Position numbers and translations under genes: made by a program
The notes under the pieces: generated by a model
Databases searched by the model: none
Told to the model about the DNA's origin: nothing
Seen by the model: only the letters and a program-made list of their open reading frames with translations
NCBI GenBank assembly: GCA_002367105.1
Contig: DFCS01000020.1
Span: forward strand, 1 to 64,000
Direction: 5' to 3'
Length of the DNA stretch: 64,000 nucleotides
Source of the DNA: Hungatella sp. UBA3048
Lineage (GTDB): Bacteria; Bacillota; Clostridia; Lachnospirales; Lachnospiraceae
Shown here: in pieces, positions 8,677-17,584 of the stretch
How the letters are laid out: every line of letters begins with the position of its first letter
Position numbering within the stretch: the first letter of the stretch is position 1

Positions 8677-9864
8677 ATGAAAGATAAATTTAAGAATACG
8701 TCCCCTGAAAACAGGGGAGAACAAGACATTTACGAGACTTTTCCCGTGGAGCATGAGCCTGATTGCAAACCGAAAAGAAGAGGTTTCCGTCTGAAACTTT
8801 CAACATGCAAGGACAGATGGAAAGCATTTCGTCGTATGATGAAAAAATCTAAAGGAAATCAACAGTCTGCCCTGGAGGATATAAAAAGGGCATTTGGCCA
8901 CATCAATCCCCAAAAAGCGAAATCTGTTCTGATTATCGGTGTAATTGCAATTTATCTGTTGACAGGAATTTATGTGGTAAATCCAGGAGAACAGGCCGTT
9001 ATCCGCAGGTTTGGCGCTGTGGTTCCAATGCCCGTTACGGAAGGAATCCATTACCGTCTGCCCAGCCCAGTTGATCAGGTACAAAAGGTAAACGTATCTG
9101 AAATCAGACGTGCAGATATCGGTATGAGTCTGCCGGAACATATGCATCAGGAAGACAGCCCGCAAGCAATTCAACTGTTGACAGGCGATGAAAATATTAT
9201 AACTTCGCAAGCTATTGTGCATTATAAAGTGAAAGATGCTTCCGCTTTTCTTTATAACGTAAACAGTAATGACGAGCAGCTGGTAAGGAGAAGTGTGGAA
9301 TCAGCTTTAGTGGAACTGATGTCTAATATGGAAGTTGATGATATTTTAAGTACAGAAAAGGTTACGGCACAGAATTTTGTTATCCGTAAGGTACAGGAGA
9401 CTTTGGATGGCTATAATTCCGGTATTCAGGTGACGGCTTTTAATATACAGACAATCAATCCTCCGGAGGCTGTGTCTGCTGCATTTCTGGATGTCAATGC
9501 AGCAAAAGAAGATAAAGAAAAAGAAATAAATCAGGCCAAAGGTTATTATAACGGCTTACTGCCAGAAGCCAGAGGCAAGGCAGAGGCCCAGATTTCGCAA
9601 GCAGAAGCATACAAGATAGAAGTAGTCAATGAGGCCGCCGGTGACACAGACAAATTTAACAGTATGCTGGCAGAATATCAGAAAAACAGTCAGATTTATA
9701 CTCAGGATACTACAAAGTACCGCCTGCTTTTGGAAACGTTTGAAAAAATATTGCCAAAGGTCAAAAAATACATTGTTAATTCCACAGATGGCAGCGTTGA
9801 TGTGAAGCTGCTTGGTCAAGGGATATTAGCAGGAAGTGAACAGGTTGATGATGGAATAGAGTGA
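8677..9864 (+). CDS. hflK: HflK-like SPFH protein with long charged N-terminus
   Basis: A 395-residue protein. Residues 1-85 are basic and hydrophilic (KPKRRGFRLKLSTCKDRWKA), a helix follows at about 86-106 (VLIIGVIAIYLLTGIYVV), then an HflK-type SPFH domain (NPGEQAVIRRFGAVV, GIHYRLPSPVDQVQKV) and a coiled-coil tail. It resembles the SPFH half of the CDF fusion more than it does HflC, so the operon encodes two HflK-like partners and one HflC. GGGGG lies 8 nt before the start. A terminator follows at 9892. Confidence 0.88.
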   Translation: MKDKFKNTSPENRGEQDIYETFPVEHEPDCKPKRRGFRLKLSTCKDRWKAFRRMMKKSKGNQQSALEDIKRAFGHINPQKAKSVLIIGVIAIYLLTGIYVVNPGEQAVIRRFGAVVPMPVTEGIHYRLPSPVDQVQKVNVSEIRRADIGMSLPEHMHQEDSPQAIQLLTGDENIITSQAIVHYKVKDASAFLYNVNSNDEQLVRRSVESALVELMSNMEVDDILSTEKVTAQNFVIRKVQETLDGYNSGIQVTAFNIQTINPPEAVSAAFLDVNAAKEDKEKEINQAKGYYNGLLPEARGKAEAQISQAEAYKIEVVNEAAGDTDKFNSMLAEYQKNSQIYTQDTTKYRLLLETFEKILPKVKKYIVNSTDGSVDVKLLGQGILAGSEQVDDGIE

Positions 9865-9891
9865 TACCTTAACAGGAATACAATATGAGTG

Positions 9892-9926
9892 AAACAGCAC
9901 TGCCAGAAATTGGAAGTGCTGTTTTT
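9892..9926 (+). terminator. Intrinsic terminator after the SPFH operon
   Basis: Arms AAACAGCACT (9892-9901) and AGTGCTGTTT (9915-9924), continuing into a five-T run. It ends the parvulin-SPFH transcript just before promoter box 3. Confidence 0.85.
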
Positions 9927-9932
9927 GGGTGC

Positions 9933-9963
9933 TCATAAAATCACCACATTACCTTAGTATAAT
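9933..9963 (+). promoter_or_regulatory. Promoter box 3 (shared 17-bp motif plus -10)
   Basis: TCATAAAATCACCACAT at 9933-9949, then 8 nt, then a perfect TATAAT at 9958-9963. It is the third copy of the box, placed directly after a terminator and before the VanW gene. That makes the -10 assignment of the set more convincing. Confidence 0.65.
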
Positions 9964-9996
9964 AAGGCTGGTAATTTAGGAAGGAGAGCATGAAAG

Positions 9997-11673
9997 ATGC
10001 AGGAACATCGAAATAGGGGAAGAGGAAGCAGGAAAAAAAAGATGGTACATCCGTATAAAGGGAAAAGACTTCATATCGGTATGATTATACGGAGTGTGGT
10101 TATTTTGTGCTTCATAATTGCTGCGTTCTTTTATATTTCATTATTGATTCGTAGAGGAAAAGATGTCATCAGTGCGGAGACACAGCCTTCTGCAGAAGAG
10201 ACGATTGCAGAGTTTATAATCCCGGAGACAGAAATGGAGACCACGAGGGACGTGGTAAAGTCTGTTAAAATTGATGATATATCTATCGTTGGGTTGACAA
10301 AAGAAGAAACGAGAGAAAAACTCCTGAATACATATACCTGGAATATCCAACTGGAATATGATGATAAAGCTGAACCCTTAGAAAATCCTATGCAGCAGAA
10401 GGTGGAGGAAATAGTGGGAAAAATATATTCTGAAAATGAAAGTGACGGGAATGAGATATACAGTTTAGATTTATCAGATATTGAGGACAGTGTAAGGTCT
10501 CAGATAGAAAAAGCAGCTGCAAAATGGAACAAAGCTCCATTAAATGGACAATTAACAGGTTGGAATGAAGAAAGTAAAACATGGATTTACTCTGAAGGAG
10601 AGAGTGGCACAGAAGTCAATCAGGAAAAAGCAGTTCAGGATGTCATGAATGCAGTGAAGAACAAGAAGTTTGAAGAAACGATTCTTGTGGAAGCCAGTAA
10701 AAAGTCCCCAAAACTTTCAGCCGCCGGGGCCAAAAAAGAATATAAAGTAATTGGAACCTTTTCAACGATGACAACTGATAGCCAGAATCGAAACAATAAT
10801 ATTAACTTAGCAGTAAATGCTTTGAACGGATTGGTTATTTTCCCTGGAGAGGAATTTTCCTTTAATAAGACGACGGGCAATCGTACCATTGAACGAGGGT
10901 ATAAACCCGCCGGAGCGTATCGAAACGGAGAATTTATTGAAGAGCCTGGCGGAGGTGTCTGCCAGGTTTCCTCTACGTTATATAATGCAATCATTTTTTC
11001 AGGTATTAAAACAACGGAACGCAATCCCCATAGCTTTGAGCCGTCCTATGTAATTCCAGGGGAGGATTCCATGGTCAGCTATGACGGCTTTAGCGGGCCG
11101 GATTTGAGGTTTACAAATAAACAAAGCACATCTGTTGCAATCCGTGCTGTTTTTGAAAGTAAAAAACTGACTGTTTCGATTATTGGCATACCAATCCTGG
11201 AGGAAGGAGTTAAGGTGTCGATGCGGTCAGAGAAGGTTAAGGAATATGATCCGCCGGCTCCAAAGTATGAAGAAGACCAGACCCTGCAGCCGGGGAAGGA
11301 GGTGGAAGCAACCAAAGGAGTGAAGGGCAGCACCTGGAAGACCTATCTGATCACATCAAAGGATGGGAAAGTAATTAAGGACGATTATTTCCATACCAGT
11401 ACCTATAAAGGAAAGGCCGGTATTGTTAAGAGAAATACTTCTGGAATTGTAATCCCTTCTGAAACGGCAGTTCCTAATACAAAAGCGCAGCAGGCGGAAT
11501 CCACAGCTGCTCCGGAGACTGTTTCACCGGAAGAAAGTGAGCGTGAGACAGTACCTGAAAGTCAGGCACCGGAACTTAATAGCAGCAGTGAAACACAAAT
11601 TACATTTCCTGTATCCGTAGAGCCGGAAAAAAAGCCTGAAGGGCCGGGAGCAGCAGTCAATGAGATACGGTGA
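9997..11673 (+). CDS. VanW-family wall protein (PG_binding_4 + VanW + G5-like)
   Basis: A 558-residue protein with a basic N-terminus and one membrane helix (about 29-50). A PG_binding_4-type region follows (AAAKWNKAPLNGQLTGW), then the VanW domain at about 245-380 with its hallmark strings GEEFSFNKTTGNRT, GYKPAGAYRNG, GGGVCQVSSTLYNA and NPHSFEPSYV. A G5-like strand region comes next (about 420-475) and a Pro/Glu/Ser/Thr-rich tail. VanW proteins are envelope proteins of unclear biochemistry linked to vancomycin-resistance operons and sporulators. A close paralogue lies at 52519. Only 12 nt separate it from the next gene, so the two are probably co-transcribed from box 3. Confidence 0.88.
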   Translation: MQEHRNRGRGSRKKKMVHPYKGKRLHIGMIIRSVVILCFIIAAFFYISLLIRRGKDVISAETQPSAEETIAEFIIPETEMETTRDVVKSVKIDDISIVGLTKEETREKLLNTYTWNIQLEYDDKAEPLENPMQQKVEEIVGKIYSENESDGNEIYSLDLSDIEDSVRSQIEKAAAKWNKAPLNGQLTGWNEESKTWIYSEGESGTEVNQEKAVQDVMNAVKNKKFEETILVEASKKSPKLSAAGAKKEYKVIGTFSTMTTDSQNRNNNINLAVNALNGLVIFPGEEFSFNKTTGNRTIERGYKPAGAYRNGEFIEEPGGGVCQVSSTLYNAIIFSGIKTTERNPHSFEPSYVIPGEDSMVSYDGFSGPDLRFTNKQSTSVAIRAVFESKKLTVSIIGIPILEEGVKVSMRSEKVKEYDPPAPKYEEDQTLQPGKEVEATKGVKGSTWKTYLITSKDGKVIKDDYFHTSTYKGKAGIVKRNTSGIVIPSETAVPNTKAQQAESTAAPETVSPEESERETVPESQAPELNSSSETQITFPVSVEPEKKPEGPGAAVNEIR

Positions 11674-11685
11674 GGAACGGTATAA

Positions 11686-13236
11686 ATGAAAGGAATTGAA
11701 TACAGCATGCAAAAAATTATTAAAAAGTACAAGGTGGTCATATTACTGCTGGCAGTAATTACCATGTCAGTGCTTATTTATCAAACTATAAAAAATACAA
11801 AAAAGCCTGAGAATGCTGTTTCAGAGCGTGTGAAATACGAAGAATTAACGGAGAATGAGACAAACATCGTGATCGATCAACAAAAAGAGAGCGCTTCAGA
11901 ACCGGAAACAGATGGCAGTACCGAGGCCCCGGCACCTGAAAACCTGAAGGAAGGCACCGAGCATTCTTCGGTAGCGGACCTTCAGGCAAGACTGATGGAG
12001 CTGGGGTTTATGGAAAATGATGAGCCAACCATGTTCTACGGACCGGTAACGGCAGATGCAGTGAGGGCCTTTCAGCGGCAAAACAATCTGGCGCAGGACG
12101 GAATTACAGGCCCTGTCACTCTTGCGTCAATCATGTCACCCGAGGCAAAATATTATGCAATTTCACTGGGCATAGCCGGGGAGGATGTAAAGAGGGTTCA
12201 GAACAGACTTTATGAGCTGGGGTATCTGACATCAGAAAATGAGGTAAATGCTACGTTTGATGCGTTGACGGAAGGGGCAGTGATTAAACTGCAGGAGGTA
12301 AACCAGCTTTCCGTGGATGGAAAGGTCGGGCAGAAGACTATAAACTTGCTTTATAGTGAGGAGGTAAAACCTAATTTACTGGCCTATGGCGAAAAAAATG
12401 AGGTAGTTCTGTCATCTCAAAAACGATTAAAAGAACTTGGATATCTGACGACAGTGCCGGATGGAGATTATGGAAAAGATACGGTTCAGGCAGTAAAGCA
12501 GTTTCAGTCCAGAAATGGGTTGGTTGTAGATGGATATCTGGGACCTTCAACCCGTGTGGAATTAAGAAATTTAGAGGCAACGCCCAATGGTCTGGTAATT
12601 GGTGAAGAAGGTGAAGGCGTTGAAAGAGTACAGAACCTGTTAAGTAAGCATGGGTATCTGCCCTCTGGTAACGTGACTGGATACTATGGAGAAATTACAG
12701 AAAAGGCAGTGAAGACTTTTCAGGAGAATAACAGGCTGACAGCCGATGGTACAGTTGGAATCAGAACCATAGCAGCGCTTACCGGTGATGATGTGGTAAA
12801 AGCTAAGGCAGGCAGTTCGTCGGGAAGCGGAAAGGGCAGCGCTGATAATAAAACTGGTGGAGGTGGTACATTCAGTGGTAATGTACAGGCTCTGTTAAAT
12901 GTTGCGGCTTCCAAAGTAGGCTCAAAATATATTTGGGGTGCAAAAGGACCGAATTCTTTTGATTGTTCTGGTTTTATATATTGGAGCCTGAACCAGATTG
13001 GTGTAAGACAAAGCTATTTGACCTCCAGCGGTTGGAGAACAATAGGTAAATATAAAAAGATCACGGATTATGATGATATTCAGCCTGGTGATATTGTGAT
13101 AGAGAAAGGACACATGGGGATTGCTGCAGAAAATGGTAAGGTAATCGATGCTTCTTCAGGTAATGGAAAGGTTGTGTATCGCCAAAGAACTAAGTGGTGG
13201 AGGGACAATTTTATCGTGGCATGGAGGATTTTCTAA
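11686..13236 (+). CDS. NlpC/P60 endopeptidase with four peptidoglycan-binding repeats
   Basis: A 516-residue protein with a membrane helix near the N-terminus (VVILLLAVITMSVLIYQTI), four PG_binding_1 repeats (about residues 90-365; each has the ELGYL...A(V)xxFQxxNxLxxDG pattern), a Gly/Ser linker (SSGSGKGSADN) and a C-terminal NlpC/P60 domain. Catalytic Cys is in FDCSGF and His in KGHMGIA. It should cleave wall stem peptides while bound to peptidoglycan. The start at 11686 has GAGGAA upstream; an ATG at 11707 with AAAGGA is an alternative. It forms an operon with the VanW gene. Confidence 0.9.
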   Translation: MKGIEYSMQKIIKKYKVVILLLAVITMSVLIYQTIKNTKKPENAVSERVKYEELTENETNIVIDQQKESASEPETDGSTEAPAPENLKEGTEHSSVADLQARLMELGFMENDEPTMFYGPVTADAVRAFQRQNNLAQDGITGPVTLASIMSPEAKYYAISLGIAGEDVKRVQNRLYELGYLTSENEVNATFDALTEGAVIKLQEVNQLSVDGKVGQKTINLLYSEEVKPNLLAYGEKNEVVLSSQKRLKELGYLTTVPDGDYGKDTVQAVKQFQSRNGLVVDGYLGPSTRVELRNLEATPNGLVIGEEGEGVERVQNLLSKHGYLPSGNVTGYYGEITEKAVKTFQENNRLTADGTVGIRTIAALTGDDVVKAKAGSSSGSGKGSADNKTGGGGTFSGNVQALLNVAASKVGSKYIWGAKGPNSFDCSGFIYWSLNQIGVRQSYLTSSGWRTIGKYKKITDYDDIQPGDIVIEKGHMGIAAENGKVIDASSGNGKVVYRQRTKWWRDNFIVAWRIF

Positions 13237-13296
13237 ATCCTGCCCTCTTAGATTATGGTAGGCAGTGTTCCAGCGGTCTGCTTCCTATGAAAGGAT

Positions 13297-13350
13297 TTGA
13301 CTATTATCAGATAACGGCATATAATTAAATAATCAAATATTCGTTTGATT
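13297..13350 (+). promoter_or_regulatory. Promoter and operator of the ArsR gene
   Basis: TTGACT (13297-13302), a 17-nt spacer and TATAAT (13320-13325) make a strong promoter. Directly downstream, AATCAAA (13331-13337) and TTTGATT (13344-13350) form an inverted repeat with a 6-nt centre, placed where a bound repressor would block initiation. The same half-sites recur upstream of the HMA/ATPase genes at 16089-16120. Confidence 0.8.
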
Positions 13351-13367
13351 TGAAAGGTGAGATTTCA

Positions 13368-13754
13368 ATGAGTAAAACAAACTTGCCTCATGACCATGGG
13401 CAAAATATCGAAACAATTCTGGAAAAAATGCCCGAGGTGCAGTCTTTTTCAGAAGTTTCTTCTATATTTCAGCAACTATGTGATGGCACCAGACTCCAGA
13501 TTCTATGGCTTTTATGTCACTGCGAAGAGTGTGGAATCAACATTGCAGCCGCGATCGGAATGAGTACGGCAGCGGTGTCCCATCATCTAAAATCCTTAAA
13601 GCTCAGTGGCCTCATCACTAGCCGAAGGGACGGGAAAGAAGTTTACTATACTCTGGCTGATACAGAAACAGCTTGTCTCATCCACCGCATGATTGACGAT
13701 ATTTTTCAGATTGCCTGCCCGGGCAAGGGGTTTGCCAATCACAAAGAATGCTGA
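13368..13754 (+). CDS. ArsR/SmtB-family metal-responsive repressor
   Basis: A 128-residue winged-helix protein. The start at 13368 follows AAAGGTGAG; an upstream TTG at 13350 falls within the operator. CDGTRLQILWLLCHCEECG opens the wing region and MSTAAVSHHLKSLKLSGLIT is the recognition helix. Cys residues in the CHCEEC segment, plus His and Cys near the termini (LPHDHGQ, ACPGKGFANHKEC), are potential metal ligands as in CadC/ZiaR types. It is transcribed convergently with the ATPase gene. The matched operators indicate that it represses both units until Zn, Cd or a related ion binds. Confidence 0.9.
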   Translation: MSKTNLPHDHGQNIETILEKMPEVQSFSEVSSIFQQLCDGTRLQILWLLCHCEECGINIAAAIGMSTAAVSHHLKSLKLSGLITSRRDGKEVYYTLADTETACLIHRMIDDIFQIACPGKGFANHKEC

Positions 13755-13756
13755 AC

Positions 13757-13796
13757 AAAAAAGTGCTGCTCACAACAAGGCGTGAACAGCACTTTT
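13757..13796. terminator. Bidirectional hairpin between ArsR and ATPase genes
   Basis: AAAAGTGCTG-CTCAC and GTGAA-CAGCACTTTT form a stem with one bulge. On the minus strand it is followed by six T, giving the ATPase gene a good terminator. On the plus strand the T run is short. Confidence 0.7.
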
Positions 13797-13852
13797 GAGA
13801 TATTAAGCTGAGCACCATAAGGTTATAAAGGATGGGATAGCCGCTATTGGGT

Positions 13853-15769
13853 TTATCTTTTTGACTGGGTGAACTTCTTAACGTTTAAAGCGCGGATGGC
13901 GTTCAGGATGGCGATGATGGAAACACCTACATCCGCGAAGATGGCTCCCCACATATTTGCGATTCCGAATGCTCCGAGTACCAGTACGATGCCCTTGACC
14001 GCCAGGGAGAAAGTGATGTTCTGCCTTACAATGCGGAGCGTTTTCCGGCTGATTTTCATTACTGTGGCGATTTTAGAAGGTTCATCGGTCATGATTACAA
14101 CGTCTGCAGCCTCAATCGCAGCATCCGAGCCAAGTCCGCCCATGGCGATGCCGACATCTGCTCTTGCCAGAACAGGAGCATCGTTGATGCCGTCGCCGAC
14201 GAAAGCGAGCATCTTTTTCTCGCTCTTTTCGCTGATTAGCTTTTCAACCTGCATCACCTTATCCGCGGGCAGCAGTTCGGTGTATGCTTTATCCAGTTTT
14301 AAATGATCCGCCACCTTTTTCCCTACGGCGTCTGCGTCACCAGTGAGCATAACAGTTTTCTTCACCCCTGCCGCTTTCAGTTCAAGAATAGCTTGCGCTG
14401 AGTCCGGCTTGATTTCGTCCGCAATGACGATGTATCCGGCATAGATTCCATCTACAGCGACATGGACAACAGTTCCTACAGCGGAAGATTCCATATATGC
14501 AATGTTTTTCAGTTTCATGAGCTTTGCATTGCCGGCCAAGACGACCTTGCCACCGATAGTGGCCTGCACTCCATGTCCGGCGATTTCTTCAATATCGCTG
14601 ATCAGGGAAGGATCAACAGCCTTGCCATACGCCTTCTTGATGCTTACTGCAATCGGATGGCTGGAGTAGTCCTCCGCATGTGCAGCAATTTTGACCAATT
14701 CTTCTTTGCTCATGCTAAGGGCACAAACTTCGCCCACAACAAAGTTCCCTTTTGTAAGCGTGCCTGTTTTATCAAACACAACGATTTCGGTGTCAGCAAG
14801 AAGTTCCAGATAGTTGCTTCCCTTTACCAGAACGCCAGCCTTAGATGCACCGCCAATACCTCCAAAGAAGCTGAGGGGCACTGAGATTACCAATGCGCAC
14901 GGGCAAGAGATGACAAGGAAGGTAAGTGCACGTTCAATCCAGATCAAGAAGGACTGATCCGTTACAAGCGGTGGTATGATAGCCAGGGCAATTGCCGCAA
15001 ACACAACAACCGGTGTGTAGTATCGGGCAAACCGGGTGATGAAGTTTTCGCTCTTACTCTTTTTATCCGAGGCGTTTTCAACCAGTTCCAGGATTTTTGA
15101 AACGGTGGATTCGCCAAACTCCTTTGTGACTTTAATTGTCAGTTTACCGGTCTGATTGATACAGCCGCTGATAACTGTATCACCGACACTGGCATCACGA
15201 GGGACAGACTCACCGGTAAGTGCCGATGTATCCAGAGCAGAACGGCCATCTGTTATAACGCCGTCCAGAGGAATGCGTTCTCCTGGCTTCACAACGATTG
15301 TATCGCCAACGGCGACTTCATCCGGGTCTGCCTGTACCAGCTGGCCGTCCCTCATTACATTGGCATAATCAGGACGGATATCCATCAGATCGGCGATGGA
15401 ACGCCGTGAACGTGACACTGCGTAGGACTGGAACAGTTCTCCTACCTGATAGAACAGCATAACCGCGACGCCTTCTGCGTATTCTCCAAGACAGAATGCA
15501 CCGATTGTGGCGATGCTCATCAGGAAGTTTTCATCAAACACCTGACCCTTGCGGATGTTCTTCAGCGCCTTTAATACAATTTCGCCGCCGATGATCAGGT
15601 ATGAAATAAGAAATACCGGGAACACGATATAGTCAAGTGCAGGAGACCGGAACGGCCCCCAGCCAAGCAGATCAAACATCTGTTCTCTGCGTGTAAGCGG
15701 TATCGATAAAAAGAAGATGGCTCCTGCTATCAGAATCCGTTTCAAGAGATTTTTTTCTTTTTTATTCAT
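13853..15769 (-). CDS. Heavy-metal-translocating P1B-type ATPase (Zn/Cd/Pb class)
   Basis: A 638-residue efflux ATPase. Visible motifs are the TGES actuator loop (ALTGESVPRDA), the membrane metal site CPC in VISCPCALVISVP, the phosphorylation site DKTGTLTKG, the SSHP motif of P1B pumps, TGD, and the hinge GDGINDAPVLARADVGIAMG. The CPC site plus the FGGIGGASKAGVLVKG region fits ZntA/CadA rather than copper pumps. It lacks the usual N-terminal metal-binding domain; a free HMA protein is encoded 65 nt upstream in the same direction. The operator match with the ArsR gene indicates metal-induced expression. Confidence 0.92.
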   Translation of the reverse strand: MNKKEKNLLKRILIAGAIFFLSIPLTRREQMFDLLGWGPFRSPALDYIVFPVFLISYLIIGGEIVLKALKNIRKGQVFDENFLMSIATIGAFCLGEYAEGVAVMLFYQVGELFQSYAVSRSRRSIADLMDIRPDYANVMRDGQLVQADPDEVAVGDTIVVKPGERIPLDGVITDGRSALDTSALTGESVPRDASVGDTVISGCINQTGKLTIKVTKEFGESTVSKILELVENASDKKSKSENFITRFARYYTPVVVFAAIALAIIPPLVTDQSFLIWIERALTFLVISCPCALVISVPLSFFGGIGGASKAGVLVKGSNYLELLADTEIVVFDKTGTLTKGNFVVGEVCALSMSKEELVKIAAHAEDYSSHPIAVSIKKAYGKAVDPSLISDIEEIAGHGVQATIGGKVVLAGNAKLMKLKNIAYMESSAVGTVVHVAVDGIYAGYIVIADEIKPDSAQAILELKAAGVKKTVMLTGDADAVGKKVADHLKLDKAYTELLPADKVMQVEKLISEKSEKKMLAFVGDGINDAPVLARADVGIAMGGLGSDAAIEAADVVIMTDEPSKIATVMKISRKTLRIVRQNITFSLAVKGIVLVLGAFGIANMWGAIFADVGVSIIAILNAIRALNVKKFTQSKR

Positions 15770-15834
15770 TCATATAACCCTCCTTTTTAATAAAGCGGCA
15801 GCGGTTGTATGCACAGTCGCTGCCGCTTCCATTG

Positions 15835-16053
15835 TTAGTCTAAAAAGACGAGATCCGACTCAATCTTGTTTGCGGTTTTCTTAGCCTGAGCCAGAACTTC
15901 GTCAAACTTATCATCGGCAGCTTCCAACATCATTTTCTGACCCATAAAGTTTACCTTGCAGCTGATGACGCCTTCCAGCTTGGAAACGGCATTCTCGATT
16001 TTGGAGGCACAGTTTGCGCAGTCCAGATCCTGTAATTTAATTGTTTTTTTCAT
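15835..16053 (-). CDS. Stand-alone heavy-metal-associated (HMA) domain protein
   Basis: A 72-residue single HMA fold with the metal-binding pair in DLDCANCASKIE. It is translated just before the P-type ATPase and very likely acts as its detached N-terminal metal-binding domain or soluble metallochaperone. The Asp before the first Cys (DCANC) is often seen in Zn/Cd-type HMA domains, which agrees with the CPC pump. The promoter and operator lie directly upstream. Confidence 0.9.
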   Translation of the reverse strand: MKKTIKLQDLDCANCASKIENAVSKLEGVISCKVNFMGQKMMLEAADDKFDEVLAQAKKTANKIESDLVFLD

Positions 16054-16088
16054 AATATATACCCCTTTCGGTTATTATAATAATTTGC

Positions 16089-16159
16089 AATCAAATTAAC
16101 GATTAAGCAATCATTTGATTGTATACGCTCAGTATAAACATCTGTGCAGGTAATGTCAA
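16089..16159 (-). promoter_or_regulatory. Promoter and operator of the HMA-ATPase operon
   Basis: On the minus strand TTGACA (16159-16154), a 17-nt spacer and TATACT (16136-16131) form the promoter. Downstream of it, AATCAAAT at 16089-16096 and ATTTGATT at 16113-16120 repeat the half-sites of the ArsR operator, with an extra AATCA half-site at 16109-16113. Repression by the ArsR protein at 13368 is the simplest reading. Confidence 0.8.
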
Positions 16160-16283
16160 CCGGTATCCAGAAACCCGACTGATTGGGCGAAAACGCTGAC
16201 TGTTTGGATCAAAAGTGTTAACGGAAGTCTGAGGTAATTTGCTTGCCATAAGATATAATCACATGAGTAGGAGGTGAAGTACA

Positions 16284-17222
16284 ATGTCGCTTTTTGATAA
16301 GGAGATCCTTATGGATCAGTCCGAGGATTTCGTAACATATAAACTAAGGCTGTCGGAGGGAACAGGAACAGTACAGGTTTATCAGGTTTTTCAAGGAATT
16401 GAAATTGCAAAAGTAAATATTTCATCCAATCGGTATATGCCTGAGATAAGCAAGTCAAGGAGGATTATTGAAATCAACCACTGCCAGGCCGGCCGTTTCG
16501 AATGCCGAATGGACGACGGCTGCTTTCAATATGTGGGTGAAGGGGATATCTTCTTAAGCCCTTTGAAAAATCACTGCAACGGATTTGAACTGCCACTGGG
16601 CTATTACCAAGGCCTCGTTATCACCATTGATTTGGATAGTGCTCCAGTTCAATGGGACAGTGTCATTCCCGGTATGCCCAGCGACATATGCCGTACATTT
16701 GAACGTTTCTTTCTCTATGATGAGTGCTTTTTAATACAATCCAGGGATGAAATCAAGCACATCTTTTCCGGTATGTATTTCGTACCAGAGAAAGTCAGAG
16801 GCGCATATTACCGAATCAAGATTATGGAGTTGCTGCTTTATCTTTTCTGCTTTGACCCTGCAGGTGAAAAACGAAAACACATTTACGCAAGGCAGCAGGT
16901 AGATATCGTCAAACAGATCCATAAGCGCATAACGGAGGAATTCTCTTATCGATTCACCATTGAAGAGCTGGCCCGGGAGTACTGTATTAGTGCCACTGCT
17001 CTCAAACAGCATTTCAAGGGCATATATGGCCAGTCAATAGCGATATATATGAAGGAATTTCGGATACAGAAGGCGTCACAACTCCTCCGTGATACGGAAC
17101 AGAGCATTGCAGACATTTCAACATCCGTTGGTTATGAAAGTCAGAGCAAGTTTACAGCAGCATTTAAAGACATTATGAATATCACTCCTTTAGAGTATAG
17201 AAAGTCACATCGGATTAATTAG
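16284..17222 (+). CDS. AraC-family transcriptional regulator
   Basis: A 312-residue regulator. An N-terminal cupin-like effector domain (GDIFLSPLKNHCNGFELPLG) is followed by the two C-terminal HTH motifs (FTIEELAREYCISATALKQH; IADISTSVGYESQSKFTAAF ending in PLEYRK). AGGAGGTG precedes the start. It stands alone: the genes to its left are a metal-efflux unit on the other strand, and the DNA to its right is decayed. Its original target may have been lost. A TATAAT at 16254-16259 may be its -10, but I see no convincing -35. Confidence 0.88.
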   Translation: MSLFDKEILMDQSEDFVTYKLRLSEGTGTVQVYQVFQGIEIAKVNISSNRYMPEISKSRRIIEINHCQAGRFECRMDDGCFQYVGEGDIFLSPLKNHCNGFELPLGYYQGLVITIDLDSAPVQWDSVIPGMPSDICRTFERFFLYDECFLIQSRDEIKHIFSGMYFVPEKVRGAYYRIKIMELLLYLFCFDPAGEKRKHIYARQQVDIVKQIHKRITEEFSYRFTIEELAREYCISATALKQHFKGIYGQSIAIYMKEFRIQKASQLLRDTEQSIADISTSVGYESQSKFTAAFKDIMNITPLEYRKSHRIN

Positions 17223-17231
17223 TAAAGGATA

Positions 17232-17312
17232 ATGTTTGAGCCGGTTGATACTTCTGTGTTTCATGACTTTATTCAGCTATTAGGCGTTAAGAGAAAAGCA
17301 AACAGAAAATAA
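17232..17312 (+). CDS. Small unrecognised reading frame (26 aa)
   Basis: An ATG with AAAGGA 5 nt upstream opens MFEPVDTSVFHDFIQLLGVK and ends at TAA 17310-17312. I do not recognise the peptide. It lies between an AraC gene and the MsrA stub and could be a gene remnant or a small protein. There is no other support. Confidence 0.25.
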   Translation: MFEPVDTSVFHDFIQLLGVKRKANRK

Positions 17313-17371
17313 CAAATTACAATTTGAAATACAGATTATTTATATTTGACGAAAGAAAATAGGTGAATGCT

Positions 17372-17419
17372 ATGGTTGAAACAACATATTTTGCAGGTGG
17401 TTGTCTATGGGGTGTATAA
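17372..17419 (+). pseudogene. msrA: MsrA N-terminal stub
   Basis: The reading MVETTYFAGGCLWGV, then TAA, contains the start of peptide methionine sulfoxide reductase A up to and including its active-site Cys (GGCFWG in the family). The rest of the roughly 160-residue enzyme is missing and the next 60 nt are unrelated, so this is a deletion remnant. Confidence 0.65.
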
Positions 17420-17488
17420 GTTTGATTCCGGGTATCAGGTATTCGCAATGTCATTAAGGTAAGGTTAAATCTTCACTAATCGTGAACT

Positions 17489-17529
17489 AAAAATAGCAGG
17501 GTATCAGAAATGGTACACTGCTATTTTTT
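17489..17529 (+). terminator. Intrinsic terminator in the decayed region
   Basis: AAAAATAGCAG and CTGCTATTTTTT are the arms, with an inner GTA/TAC pairing, and a T run closes the right side. It may be the preserved end of the lost msrA transcription unit and can also work on the other strand. Confidence 0.8.
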
Positions 17530-17584
17530 GTGATAAGTGAAAGTGTCAAAATGCTAAGCGGGCATTGGCGGACTTTACTTACTT

